Origin: Pseudomonadota bacterium
GTDB taxonomy: Bacteria > Bdellovibrionota_C > UBA2361 > OMII01
Assembly: GCA_900299035.1 (NCBI GenBank)
Contig: OMIG01000235.1
Location: 1 to 41,452 of the forward strand
Direction: 5' to 3'
Length of the DNA stretch: 41,452 nt
The notes beneath the pieces were generated by a model that was not told the DNA's origin, ran no database searches, and saw only the letters and a program-made list of their open reading frames with translations. Shown here one piece after another: positions 33,168 through 41,343 of this stretch (positions are counted from its first letter, which is position 1; each line of letters starts with the position of its first letter). Position numbers and translations under genes: made by a program.

Positions 33168-35417
33168 ATGAGCGAGCAGGACGAACTGCTGAATGATTTC
33201 TTGGTCGAGAGCAAGGAGAACCTCGACCACCTTGACGAAGAGCTCCTGGCGCTTGAAGGCAGCCCGGAGGACAGCGACCTAATCAACGCGATATTTCGCC
33301 GCCTCCATACCATCAAAGGCGTGTGCGGATTCCTCGAACTAAAGAAGCTTGAGTCCGTGTCGCACGCAGGCGAGACCCTGCTTGGCGCGCTACGCGCCAA
33401 CGAGCTCAAAGTCACCGACCACATCATCACGCTGCTCCTGACCCTGTGCGACGCCATTCGCACCATCGTGACCTGCATCGAAGAGACGAAGGGTGAAGGC
33501 ACCCAGTCCTTCGAGCAGCTTGCAGCCGAGCTGCTCGCTGCTGCGAAGCCTGCAGAGCAGGACGCAGCGCCGAAGAAAGAGCTCTCGCTCGACGAGGAGT
33601 TCGAGCTGATCCTGGCGCAGCGCGAGGCTGCTGAGTCAGGCGGTGAGCCGCTGGAAGCCAAGCCCGAGGAGCCAAAGCCAGCCCCCACTCCCGCCCGAAC
33701 AGAGCCGCCGCAAGAGCAGCCAGAGCAGGCCTCGCGAGCGGCGCCACAGGAGTCATCGCTGCGAGTCGACGTGCAGCTCCTCGACCACCTGATGAACTTG
33801 GCAGGCGAGCTGGTGCTGGCGCGCAACCAGATCCTCCAGACCACGAAGTCTCTCAGCGACATGAACTTTAGGGCGATAACGCAGAGGCTGAACCTCGTCA
33901 CCTCTGAGCTTCAGGAAGGGGTGATGAAGACCCGCATGCAGCCCATCAATACGGTCTGGGGCAAGTTTCCCCGCGTCGTGCGGGACCTGGCGATTCAGTG
34001 CAAGAAGCAGGTGCGGCTTGAGATGTGGGGCAAAGAGACAGAACTCGACAAGACCCTGATAGAGGCTATCAAAGACCCGCTCACGCACATCGTCCGAAAC
34101 TCAATCGACCACGGCATCGAGGTGCCCGAGAAGCGCGCCGCTGTTGGCAAGGAGGCAGAGGGGTGCATCACCATGAGCGCCTTCCAGGAGGGCGGCTACG
34201 TAGTGATAGAGATCTCTGACGACGGCGCAGGACTCAACACGGAAAAGATTCGCGACCGTGCACTGCAGCGTGGCCTCATCTCGCGCGAGAAGGCTCAAGC
34301 GATGTCCGAGGCCGATGTCCACCGGCTCATCTTTGCTCCAGGGTTCTCGACCGCTGACACGGTGACGAACCTCTCGGGCAGAGGGGTTGGAATGGACGTG
34401 GTGAAGTCGAGTGTGGAGAAGATTGGCGGCCAGGTCGACATCTCGAGCAGGGCCGGCCAGGGCAGCACGATTCGCCTCAAAATTCCGCTGACGCTGGCGA
34501 TAATCCCGGCGCTCCTGCTGTCGTGCGCGTCGCAGCGCTTCGCGGTGCCACAGTCGGCCATTATGGAGCTGGTGCAGCTCAGCGCAACCGAGAAGAGCGG
34601 GCTCCTTTCGTGGATCGGGGACTACCCCTTTTACAAGCTGCGGGGGGACCTGCTGCCCTTGCTGTACCTGTCGCGGCAGCTTGCGGTTGAGTCGCACCCG
34701 CGCGAGGACGCAGGGGATAAAGTCATCGTTGTGCTCGATGTCGATGGCTGCCGTTTCGGGGTGGTCGTTGACGAGGTGCACGACACCGAAGAGATCGTGG
34801 TGAAGCCGCTCGGGAGGCAGCTCGGAAACCTGGCAGTGTACGCTGGCGCAACCATTCTCGGAGACGGCCAGATAGCGCTCATACTCGACCCAGTTGTGCT
34901 TGCGCGTGAGGCGAAGGTTGAGCAGCGCGAGGCCGTCGAGGTACGCGCAGCAGCAACGGCCGCCGCCTCGTTGGGTGAGGGGACCGGGCAGCTTTTGATC
35001 GTGCAGGTCGGCTCGGAGGTGCGCGCAGCGATTCCGCTCGACTGCGTCAGGCGCCTCGAAGAGTTCTCTCTCAGAGACGTCGAGTGCGTCGGGAAGAGCG
35101 CCGTGATCCAGTACAGAGGCTCGATACTGCAGCTCGTCGACGTTGCGGGCACGATCGGCATGCGGTCCGAGCCGTGGACGAGTGGCAACGTAGTGGTGGT
35201 CGGCAGCGGCGACGCGCTCGTAGGCCTGCAGGTGCAGGGGATTCTCGACGTGTCCTGCGAGCTCTCAGCGGTCAAGCCAGTCACTGGCAAGCCGGGGATA
35301 ACCTCGTACGGAGTGATACAGGGGAAGGTGATTGCGCTGCTCGACGTGGCTCACCTCCTCTCGCACGGGCTCGAGGCAACAGATTCACGGGTAGGTTTTG
35401 AGCAGGCAGGGGTATGA
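33168..35417 (+). CDS. cheA: CheA sensor histidine kinase with two CheW-like domains
   Basis: The central kinase of chemotaxis. Domains in order: HPt with phospho-acceptor His47 (RRLHTIKG), a linker of about 120 residues rich in Glu/Pro, the dimerisation helices (LLDHLMNLAGELVLARNQIL), the ATPase (N box HIVRNSIDHGIE, G1 DDGAGLN, F box APGFST, G2 GRGVGMDVV), then a CheW-like regulatory domain (FAVPQSAIMELVQL...LPLLYL) and a second one (LLIVQVGSEVRAAIPLDCV...YGVIQGKVIALLD). A P2 CheY-binding domain is not obvious. Two CheW modules are unusual for a CheA. The first gene of the plus-strand operon, it overlaps cheW by 4 bp (ATGA). Confidence 0.96.
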   Translation: MSEQDELLNDFLVESKENLDHLDEELLALEGSPEDSDLINAIFRRLHTIKGVCGFLELKKLESVSHAGETLLGALRANELKVTDHIITLLLTLCDAIRTIVTCIEETKGEGTQSFEQLAAELLAAAKPAEQDAAPKKELSLDEEFELILAQREAAESGGEPLEAKPEEPKPAPTPARTEPPQEQPEQASRAAPQESSLRVDVQLLDHLMNLAGELVLARNQILQTTKSLSDMNFRAITQRLNLVTSELQEGVMKTRMQPINTVWGKFPRVVRDLAIQCKKQVRLEMWGKETELDKTLIEAIKDPLTHIVRNSIDHGIEVPEKRAAVGKEAEGCITMSAFQEGGYVVIEISDDGAGLNTEKIRDRALQRGLISREKAQAMSEADVHRLIFAPGFSTADTVTNLSGRGVGMDVVKSSVEKIGGQVDISSRAGQGSTIRLKIPLTLAIIPALLLSCASQRFAVPQSAIMELVQLSATEKSGLLSWIGDYPFYKLRGDLLPLLYLSRQLAVESHPREDAGDKVIVVLDVDGCRFGVVVDEVHDTEEIVVKPLGRQLGNLAVYAGATILGDGQIALILDPVVLAREAKVEQREAVEVRAAATAAASLGEGTGQLLIVQVGSEVRAAIPLDCVRRLEEFSLRDVECVGKSAVIQYRGSILQLVDVAGTIGMRSEPWTSGNVVVVGSGDALVGLQVQGILDVSCELSAVKPVTGKPGITSYGVIQGKVIALLDVAHLLSHGLEATDSRVGFEQAGV

Positions 35418-35875
35418 AGGAAGGCACAGGAGCAGCGCCACGACAGCTTGTGACGTTTAAGACCGGCGAGTACTCGTTTGGGATAGATGTGCTGGAGGTG
35501 CAAGAGGTCCTTCGCCACCAGCACATGACCCCTGTGCCGCTGGCGACGAGCGAGGTCCGCGGGCTCATTAACCTGCGCGGGCACATCGTCACAGCGGTTG
35601 GCATGCGAGAGCGCTTAGGGCTCGACTCAGCCCTGGACGTGCGGGAGCAGATGAACCTGATCGTCTCGCTCAAGGACGGGGCGGCGAGCCTCGTCGTTGA
35701 CTCAGTGGGCGACGTCATCACGCTTGAGCCAGAGCGGTACCGCCCGCGCCCGAGCACCCTTGCCGCTCCGCTGCGCGAGATGGTGACGGGCGTTTACCAG
35801 CTCGACAAGGGGCTGCTGCTCCACATAGACGCCGAAGCTGCCTGCAAGGTTTGCGAGGAGGAAGTCCGTGGCTAA
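35414..35875 (+). CDS. cheW: CheW chemotaxis coupling protein
   Basis: A 153-residue CheW: LVTFKTGEYSFGIDVLEVQEVL, then TPVPLATSEVRGLINLRGHIVTAV and SLVVDSVGDVITL, ending in VTGVYQLDKGLLLHIDAEAA. It links receptors to CheA. Its start overlaps the cheA stop (ATGA), and its 3' end overlaps the cheY start by 8 bp, so it is coupled on both sides. Confidence 0.95.
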   Translation: MKEGTGAAPRQLVTFKTGEYSFGIDVLEVQEVLRHQHMTPVPLATSEVRGLINLRGHIVTAVGMRERLGLDSALDVREQMNLIVSLKDGAASLVVDSVGDVITLEPERYRPRPSTLAAPLREMVTGVYQLDKGLLLHIDAEAACKVCEEEVRG

Positions 35876-36251
35876 AGACACGCTCATTATCGACGACTGC
35901 CGCTTCACGACTAAGGTGCTTTCTAAGGTGATGGAGGAGCTTGGCTTTCAGGTGCACTCGGCGCGGTCTGCCGAAGAGGCGATCGCGTTTCTTGAGACGC
36001 ATGAGCCCCCAAGCCTCTTCCTGGTCGACTGGGTGATGCCGGGCATGAGCGGCGTGGAGTTCGTGGCCTGGCTGAGGGAGCAGGCAACGACTGCCCAAGC
36101 GCCGGTACTGATGGTCACGGGCGAGCGGGACATGGCGAGAATCGCTGAGGCGATAGCAATCGGCGCAAACGAGTACATCATGAAGCCATTCTCTCGCGAG
36201 GCTGTGGAAGAGAAGCTCCAGCTACTGGGAATTTCAGCGGGCGGAAACTGA
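35868..36251 (+). CDS. cheY: Second CheY-type receiver protein
   Basis: A stand-alone receiver of 127 residues with Asp9/Asp10, Asp54 (LVDWVMPGMSG), Thr84 and Lys106 (IMKPF). The start is GTG 35868, inside the cheW 3' end, and the sequence begins MAKDTLIIDDCRF. It differs clearly from the cheZ-linked CheY, so it may be a phosphate sink or act on a different target; motor binding cannot be assigned from sequence. Confidence 0.92.
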   Translation: MAKDTLIIDDCRFTTKVLSKVMEELGFQVHSARSAEEAIAFLETHEPPSLFLVDWVMPGMSGVEFVAWLREQATTAQAPVLMVTGERDMARIAEAIAIGANEYIMKPFSREAVEEKLQLLGISAGGN

Positions 36252-36252
36252 G

Positions 36253-37332
36253 ATGGAGAAGATCCGGCTCCTCGTTGTTGACGACTCCCTCGTGATTCGG
36301 CGGGCGCTGCGGGAGTGCTTCCGCGCGGACCCCGAGATCGAGGTGGTTGGCGTCGCAGAGACCGGGGTTCGTGCGCTTGAGCAGATTGATCTCTTGCAGC
36401 CTGATGTTGTGACGCTCGACATCGAGATGCCAGAGATGGACGGGCTTGAGGCGCTTAAGACGATCCGCGCGAAGGGCTCTACGGTGCCGATTATCATGTT
36501 CAGCAAGTACACGAGCGAGGGTGCAACAGCGACCCTCGAGGCGCTGGAGCTAGGGGCAAGCGACGTGGTCGCCAAGCCAGAGGCGCACGGCGGCCGAGGC
36601 GCCTCGTGCGACACCGTCAAGCGCCAGTTGACCACGAGGATTCGGGCCTTCGGCAGGAAGGCCCATCGGAGCAGGGGCCGTCAGAGAGCGCACGAGCCAC
36701 AGGTCAGCGCCCCGTCTGCGGAGGCCCTGCAGTGGACCCCGGGGCCAGTCGAGGCTATCGCCATAGCGGTCTCCACAGGCGGCCCCAGCGCCCTGATTGA
36801 GATCGTCTCGGCGCTTGAGCCGGTGGTTGAGGTTCCTATCTTCATCACCCAGCACATGCCGCCCATGTTCACGAAGTTTCTGGCAGAGCGCCTGACTGCG
36901 CGTGGAGCGCTCAGGGCGCACGAGGCGCAGAGCGGAATGCTCATCGAGCCAGGCTGCATCTATGTCGCTCCTGGCAACTTTCACCTCGAGGTAGTGCGGG
37001 CCGACGAAGGGCTTACCGTGAGCCTCTCGCAAGCTCCCCACGAGAACTCGTGCCGGCCGTCGGCTGACGTGATGCTGCGCTCGCTCGCGTCGGCGTTTGG
37101 GCCACGCCTCATGAGCATCGTGATGACCGGCATGGGGCAAGACGGTCGCAAGGGGTGCGAGGCAGTCAAGTCACACGGCGGCTTCGTCGTGGCCCAGGAT
37201 GAGGCCTCGAGCCTCGTGTGGGGCATGCCGAGGGCCGTGATCACGGCAAACCTGCACGACGCAGTCGTGCCGCTCTCGCGCATCGCAGGGCTCATCAACG
37301 AAAGCGGGAAGCGAACCAAGGAGAAAAAGTAG
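36253..37332 (+). CDS. cheB: CheB protein-glutamate methylesterase (copy 2)
   Basis: Same architecture as the cheB at 31865: receiver with Asp10/Asp11 and Asp56 (TLDIEMPEMDG), an Arg/Gln-rich linker (KAHRSRGRQRAHE), and the esterase with Ser in AVSTGGPSAL, His in FITQHMPPMFT and Asp in GMGQDGRKG. Both active sites look intact, so neither copy appears degenerate. It starts 1 bp after cheY and its stop directly precedes the cheR start, the classical cheB-cheR pair. Confidence 0.95.
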   Translation: MEKIRLLVVDDSLVIRRALRECFRADPEIEVVGVAETGVRALEQIDLLQPDVVTLDIEMPEMDGLEALKTIRAKGSTVPIIMFSKYTSEGATATLEALELGASDVVAKPEAHGGRGASCDTVKRQLTTRIRAFGRKAHRSRGRQRAHEPQVSAPSAEALQWTPGPVEAIAIAVSTGGPSALIEIVSALEPVVEVPIFITQHMPPMFTKFLAERLTARGALRAHEAQSGMLIEPGCIYVAPGNFHLEVVRADEGLTVSLSQAPHENSCRPSADVMLRSLASAFGPRLMSIVMTGMGQDGRKGCEAVKSHGGFVVAQDEASSLVWGMPRAVITANLHDAVVPLSRIAGLINESGKRTKEKK

Positions 37333-38184
37333 ATGCTCTCACAGCAGCAGTTTTCAGCGCTCTCCACCATGCTCAAGGACGAGACCGCCGTAGTTCTTGA
37401 GACAGGCAAAGAGTACCTGGTCGAGTCGCGCCTGACCTGCCTGATGCACGAGGAGGGGTACGCGACGCTCTCGGACTTAATTGACGCAGTGCTCCTGCGC
37501 GCTAACCCGAGCCTAAACAAGAAGGTCCTTCTGGCTCTCACCACGAACGAGACCTCATTCTTCCGAGACCTGGGAGCATTTGAGCTGCTCAAGTCAAAAG
37601 TCATTCCGGAGATGCTCCAGAGCAGGGCCTCGACTCGAACGCTGACGCTGTGGTCAGCAGCGTGCTCGGCTGGGCAGGAGCCGTACTCGCTCGCAATTGC
37701 GCTCCGAGAGTCGTTCCCGGAGCTTGCTTCGTGGAAGGTCAAAATCATGGCCAGCGACATCAACCCCAACATGGTGGCCCGGGCCGCTCGGGGCGTGTAC
37801 TCCTCACTGGAAGTCAACCGAGGGCTGCCGATTCAGCTGCTGCTCAAGCACTTCACGCAGCAGGGCGACGACTACTTCGTCAGTAGCGAGATTAAGTCGA
37901 TGATCTCGTTCTTCGAGCGGAACCTGATCGCCGACTGGCCCCCGGGCCCAGTCGACGTGCTCTTTATGCGAAACGTCCTGATCTACTTCGACACGGACAC
38001 CAAGCGGCGAATCTTTGAGAAGGTTAAGGCGACTCTGGCGCCCGACGGGTACCTGTTTCTCGGCACAGCAGAGACCCCGTACCGAATCGTCGAGGGCTTT
38101 AGCAAGGTTATGGGGGCTTCCAACGTCTACCAGCGTGAGGGAGCCGGGGCACAGAAAAAGGGAGAGCAGCCCCTTAAGGTTTAG
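37333..38184 (+). CDS. cheR: CheR chemoreceptor methyltransferase
   Basis: CheR uses S-adenosylmethionine to methylate receptor glutamates and opposes CheB. The 283 residues have the N-terminal helical domain, the NETSFFRD motif, SAM-binding LWSAACSAGQEPYSLAIAL, KIMASDINPNMVARAARGVY and FMRNVLIYFD, then the C-terminal DGYLFLGTAE. ATG 37333 immediately follows the cheB stop TAG, so translation is coupled. Confidence 0.96.
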   Translation: MLSQQQFSALSTMLKDETAVVLETGKEYLVESRLTCLMHEEGYATLSDLIDAVLLRANPSLNKKVLLALTTNETSFFRDLGAFELLKSKVIPEMLQSRASTRTLTLWSAACSAGQEPYSLAIALRESFPELASWKVKIMASDINPNMVARAARGVYSSLEVNRGLPIQLLLKHFTQQGDDYFVSSEIKSMISFFERNLIADWPPGPVDVLFMRNVLIYFDTDTKRRIFEKVKATLAPDGYLFLGTAETPYRIVEGFSKVMGASNVYQREGAGAQKKGEQPLKV

Positions 38185-38232
38185 AGAGGGAGTACCGAAG
38201 AGAGTAATGGGTTTTTTGAGGGAGGCACCTGT

Positions 38233-38757
38233 ATGGATAGGCTCAAGGTCAAGCCGACTGGCGTAGAACGGAAGCTAGGCGAAGACGAAATTATTGTGAG
38301 CAAGACCGACCCCTCGGGCCGGATCATGTACGTCAACCAGACGCTGCTCAAGATTTCAGACTTCACCGAGGAGGACCTCATTGGCCAGCAGCACAGCATC
38401 GTGCGCCACCCAGAGATGCCACGCTCTGTGTTTAAGCTCCTGTGGGAGACGATTCAGTCTGGGCAGGAGATCTTTGCGTACGTGGTAAACCTCACCAAGT
38501 TTGGAGACCACTACTGGGTGTTTGCGCACATCACCCCGAGCTTTGACGAGGCCGGCAACATCGTTGGCTTTCACTCAAATCGCCGAGCACCCGACCGAAA
38601 AGGCGTACAGAGCGCACAGGCGCTCTACAAGGTGCTGCTCGAAGAGGAGCAGCGTCACGCCGACCGGCGCAAGGGGATGCTGTCGGCGACAGAGCTGCTG
38701 CAGTCAATGCTGGCTGACAAGCAGGTCGAGTACGACCAATTCGTTTTCACACTGTAG
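38233..38757 (+). CDS. Aer-like PAS sensor protein without a receptor domain
   Basis: Residues about 20-120 are a PAS domain of the Aer/redox type: SGRIMYVNQTLLKISDFTEEDLIGQ, VRHPEMPRSVFKLLWETI and NLTKFGDHYWVFAHI, matching the HNIVRHPDMP / KNGDHYWV marks of FAD-binding Aer PAS domains. The rest (about 120-174) is a charged helical tail. It has no membrane helix and no signalling domain. The next gene, 12 bp on, encodes a soluble receptor, so the two probably form a split, Aer-like energy/redox sensor. GGGAGG precedes the ATG. Confidence 0.88.
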   Translation: MDRLKVKPTGVERKLGEDEIIVSKTDPSGRIMYVNQTLLKISDFTEEDLIGQQHSIVRHPEMPRSVFKLLWETIQSGQEIFAYVVNLTKFGDHYWVFAHITPSFDEAGNIVGFHSNRRAPDRKGVQSAQALYKVLLEEEQRHADRRKGMLSATELLQSMLADKQVEYDQFVFTL

Positions 38758-38769
38758 GCGGAGGGGAGC

Positions 38770-40041
38770 ATGGAGCAGCAAACACAGATCTTTGAGTCCG
38801 AAGAGACAACACCGGCGTTGCCGAATGGCAAGAACGGCCACCACAACGGCTCGCCTGCCTGGAGCAAGGAAGAGGCTCCGGCAGACGCTGCTGAGTGGAT
38901 CCGGAAAGCTGCGGCGGTGTGCGCCGAAGCGCGGAGCGGCAACCTGGAGGCCCGCATCCTCGGGTACAACCGGAACGACGAGCTCGGCAATCTAATCAAC
39001 GGCATCAACGACATGCTCGACGTCACGGACGCCTTCGTGCGCGAGTCAAAAGCAGCGCTGGAGTACGCAGCGAAGGGCAAGTTCTTTCGGCGCGTGCTCC
39101 TCAGAGGCCTGCCTGGCTCGTTTAGGGCTGCGGCTCGGGTGATCAACTCGGGCACCGAGGAGATGGAGAAGGGCGCCCGTGCGCTCGACGAGGCACGAGT
39201 CAAGCGGCTCAAGCTGGCTGATGACTTCGAGCAGGCCGTGCGGGGCATCGTTACAACAGTCGCCGCGGCGTCCACCGAGCTCACAGCGACAGCGCAGCTC
39301 TTGGCGCAGAACGCTGCTGGCACGACAGACCAGTCGGTCGCGGCCGCAGCAGCCTCAGAGCAGACATCTGTCAACGTAGCGCGTGTTGCAGCGGCAGCCG
39401 AGGAGCTCACCAATACGGTCTCAGAAGTTGGCCGGCAGGTAGAAGACTCGACGAAATTTGCGGTAGGTGCAGTAGCTGAAGCCGATAGGTCGTCGACGAT
39501 CGTCAACGGGCTGTCCGAGGCGTCAAAGCGCATCGGCGGCGTGGTGAAGCTCATCTCGCAGATTGCGGGGCAGACAAACCTGCTCGCGCTCAACGCAACC
39601 ATCGAGGCAGCGCGAGCAGGCGATGCCGGCAAAGGCTTCGCAGTCGTTGCGTCTGAGGTGAAGAACCTGGCGCAGCAGACAGCTTCTGCGACCGAGGAGA
39701 TTCAGAAAGAGATCGAGGGCATCCAGGCGATCTCGGGAGAAACCGTGCAGGCCATCTCAGGGGTCGGAGACACCATCAAGAAGATGAGGGAGATCGCCGG
39801 AACAATTGAGCACGCCGTATCTGACCAGCAGGCCGCGACGAACGAAATCTGCGCCAACATCAACCAGGCAGCAACCGGCACCAAGGATGTCTCAAAGAAC
39901 ATCTCAGGCGTGACGATTGCGGCCCAGGAGACGAGCTCAGGGGCTTCGCAGGTGCTTGAGGCGGCCCAAGAGCTCTCGCGACAGAGCGAGGCGCTGCAGC
40001 GGGCGGTTGAGAACTTCCTGGTGAACGTGCGGGCTGGGTAG
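38770..40041 (+). CDS. Soluble methyl-accepting chemotaxis protein
   Basis: A chemoreceptor without membrane segments, 423 residues. After a disordered start (PNGKNGHHNGSPAW), residues about 45-135 are a HAMP-like/coiled region (GNLEARILGYNRNDELGNLINGIN, GKFFRRVLLRGLPGSF). Residues about 150-420 are the signalling coiled coil with the conserved hairpin tip (KLISQIAGQTNLLALNATIEAARAG, GKGFAVVASEVKNLAQQT). It lacks the C-terminal CheR-tethering pentapeptide. The GGAGGGGAGC site sits just before the ATG. With the upstream PAS protein it likely signals cytoplasmic redox or energy state to CheA. Confidence 0.93.
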   Translation: MEQQTQIFESEETTPALPNGKNGHHNGSPAWSKEEAPADAAEWIRKAAAVCAEARSGNLEARILGYNRNDELGNLINGINDMLDVTDAFVRESKAALEYAAKGKFFRRVLLRGLPGSFRAAARVINSGTEEMEKGARALDEARVKRLKLADDFEQAVRGIVTTVAAASTELTATAQLLAQNAAGTTDQSVAAAAASEQTSVNVARVAAAAEELTNTVSEVGRQVEDSTKFAVGAVAEADRSSTIVNGLSEASKRIGGVVKLISQIAGQTNLLALNATIEAARAGDAGKGFAVVASEVKNLAQQTASATEEIQKEIEGIQAISGETVQAISGVGDTIKKMREIAGTIEHAVSDQQAATNEICANINQAATGTKDVSKNISGVTIAAQETSSGASQVLEAAQELSRQSEALQRAVENFLVNVRAG

Positions 40042-40148
40042 CTCGGCAACTAGCCAGGGCTGGAGGGGCTGGCCGTCGACCGCAATCTCGTAGTGAGCCT
40101 GTCGGATCGCGCCGACTGAGGGCTGCTAACTACCTGAATCGATTAGGC

Positions 40149-40177
40149 TTGCAGCACCCTCGGTCGTAACTTATCTG
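40149..40177 (+). promoter_or_regulatory. Putative sigma-70 promoter of fliG
   Basis: TTGCAG, a 17-bp spacer, and TATCTG, about 53 bp before the fliG start in the 188-bp mcp-fliG gap. The -10 is weak. A TGCCGG-T-CCGGCA palindrome (40185-40197) lies at the expected transcript start. No sigma-28 or sigma-54 signature was found. Confidence 0.35.
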
Positions 40178-40202
40178 CGCCTTTTGCCGGTCCGGCATCA
40201 TC

Positions 40203-40229
40203 GTAAACAGATCGAGGGGAACTGTTTAC
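40203..40229 (+). promoter_or_regulatory. Hairpin enclosing the fliG ribosome-binding site
   Basis: GTAAACAG and CTGTTTAC form a perfect 8-bp stem around an 11-base loop that holds the Shine-Dalgarno GAGGGGA; the ATG follows the stem immediately. The site would be presented in a loop or masked depending on folding, so it could control translation, or the DNA palindrome could be an operator. No other copy exists in the window. Confidence 0.6.
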
Positions 40230-41231
40230 ATGGCGCGAGAGCTATCAAATCCAGAACGTGCAGCCCTTACCCTGCTTAGCCTCGGTAAGGAGCTCGCCAC
40301 TCAGGTCATGCAGAGCCTGAGCGAGGAAGAGGCTAAGACTATCAGCCGCGCGTTCCTGTCCGTCTCTGAGGTCGACAGAGAGACTCAGTTCGTCACCGCC
40401 CGTGACTTCCTCAAGATGCTCAAGGCAGGGGAGACGCTCGTCCTTGACGGCCGTGAGTTCGCCAAGAGCGTCATCGCTGGCGCCTTCGGGGATGCCAAGA
40501 GCGAGGCGCTGCTTGAGTACATCTCAGGCGCCAAGGCGCAGCCGATCGGGACGATTATCGCTGAGGTTCCCGAGAAGGCGCTCTACAGCTTCATCTCAGC
40601 CGAGCACCCACAGACAGCGGCGTTCCTCCTGACAATGATGAACCCTGACCAGGCAGCTGCGGTGCTCAAGCAGATGCGGCCAGAGCTTCAAACCGACGTG
40701 CTCGTGCGAATCTCTAACTTAGCCAACATCAAGACCGACATAATCGACGAGGTGCGCGAGGTTGTGCGGGGCCAGCTCAGAGCCGGCGAATTCAAGGACG
40801 AGCAGATCGGAGGAGCGAAAACGGCGGCCGACATCCTCAACTTTATCGACCGAACAGCAGAAGAGCGGATCGTCAGCGAGATCGAAGAGACCTACCCAGA
40901 CTTGGCCGAGCGCATTCGGGACCTCATGTTCACCTTCGAGGACCTCAAGGAGCTCGACGACACGGCCATCCAGACGACGCTCAAGGATGTGCCGAGAGAG
41001 CAGCTCGTCGTCGCGCTCAAGACGGCGACGCCAGAGCTCAGGGACAAGATCTACAAGAACATGTCATCTCGCGCGGCTGAGATGATTAAGGAAGACCTGG
41101 AGGCCCTCGGGCCAGTCAAGCTGCGCGACGTAGAGACAGCGCAACGCTCGATCACAGACGTTGTTCGCAAGCTAGAAGCCCTCGGCAAGCTCGTTATCCC
41201 GGGCAGCGGCGGGGCAGACCAGGTCGTGTAG
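40230..41231 (+). CDS. fliG: FliG flagellar motor switch protein
   Basis: FliG is the rotor protein that interacts with the stator and sets rotation direction. 333 residues, full length. N-terminal domain (PERAALTLLSLGKELATQVMQSL), middle domain with the EHPQT motif at about 125-129, and a C-terminal domain with charged stator-facing residues (LMFTFEDLKELDD, then RDKIYKNMSSRAAEMIKEDLEALGPVKLRDVE). It follows the che genes but has its own upstream region; no other flagellar gene is in the window. A hairpin surrounds its ribosome-binding site. Confidence 0.97.
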   Translation: MARELSNPERAALTLLSLGKELATQVMQSLSEEEAKTISRAFLSVSEVDRETQFVTARDFLKMLKAGETLVLDGREFAKSVIAGAFGDAKSEALLEYISGAKAQPIGTIIAEVPEKALYSFISAEHPQTAAFLLTMMNPDQAAAVLKQMRPELQTDVLVRISNLANIKTDIIDEVREVVRGQLRAGEFKDEQIGGAKTAADILNFIDRTAEERIVSEIEETYPDLAERIRDLMFTFEDLKELDDTAIQTTLKDVPREQLVVALKTATPELRDKIYKNMSSRAAEMIKEDLEALGPVKLRDVETAQRSITDVVRKLEALGKLVIPGSGGADQVV

Positions 41232-41233
41232 CG

Positions 41234-41302
41234 AAAAAAAGGGGACAGACACATTTATCCGCAGCTTCGCTGCATGGATAAATGTGTCTGTCCCTTTTTT
41301 TT
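41234..41302. repeat. Long REP-like palindrome, also a likely fliG terminator
   Basis: GGGACAGACACATTTATCC (41242-41260) pairs perfectly over 19 bp with 41276-41294. Outer A7/T8 runs extend the stem and GCAGC/GCTGC forms a nested tip, so nearly 69 bp is one hairpin. It starts 2 bp after the fliG stop and ends in eight T, so it fits a terminator. The same motif type (GGGGACAGACACA) is common in dispersed palindromes near REP-associated tyrosine transposases. Confidence 0.85.
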
Positions 41303-41307
41303 CTAGC

Positions 41308-41343
41308 CGTGAACGTGCACGTGCTCGTAAACGTAAACGTACC
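41308..41343. repeat. Degenerate hexanucleotide repeat (CGTNNN x6)
   Basis: Six consecutive in-phase units that all begin with CGT: CGTGAA, CGTGCA, CGTGCT, CGTAAA twice, CGTACC. Low-complexity tracts of this kind occur between genes in some deltaproteobacterial genomes. The final 109 bases (41344-41452) contain no recognisable gene, repeat or RNA. Confidence 0.75.

Noticed and set aside
36981-37817. 278-codon minus-strand ORF opposite cheB/cheR
   Set aside because: Shadow; both genes underneath are fully conserved.
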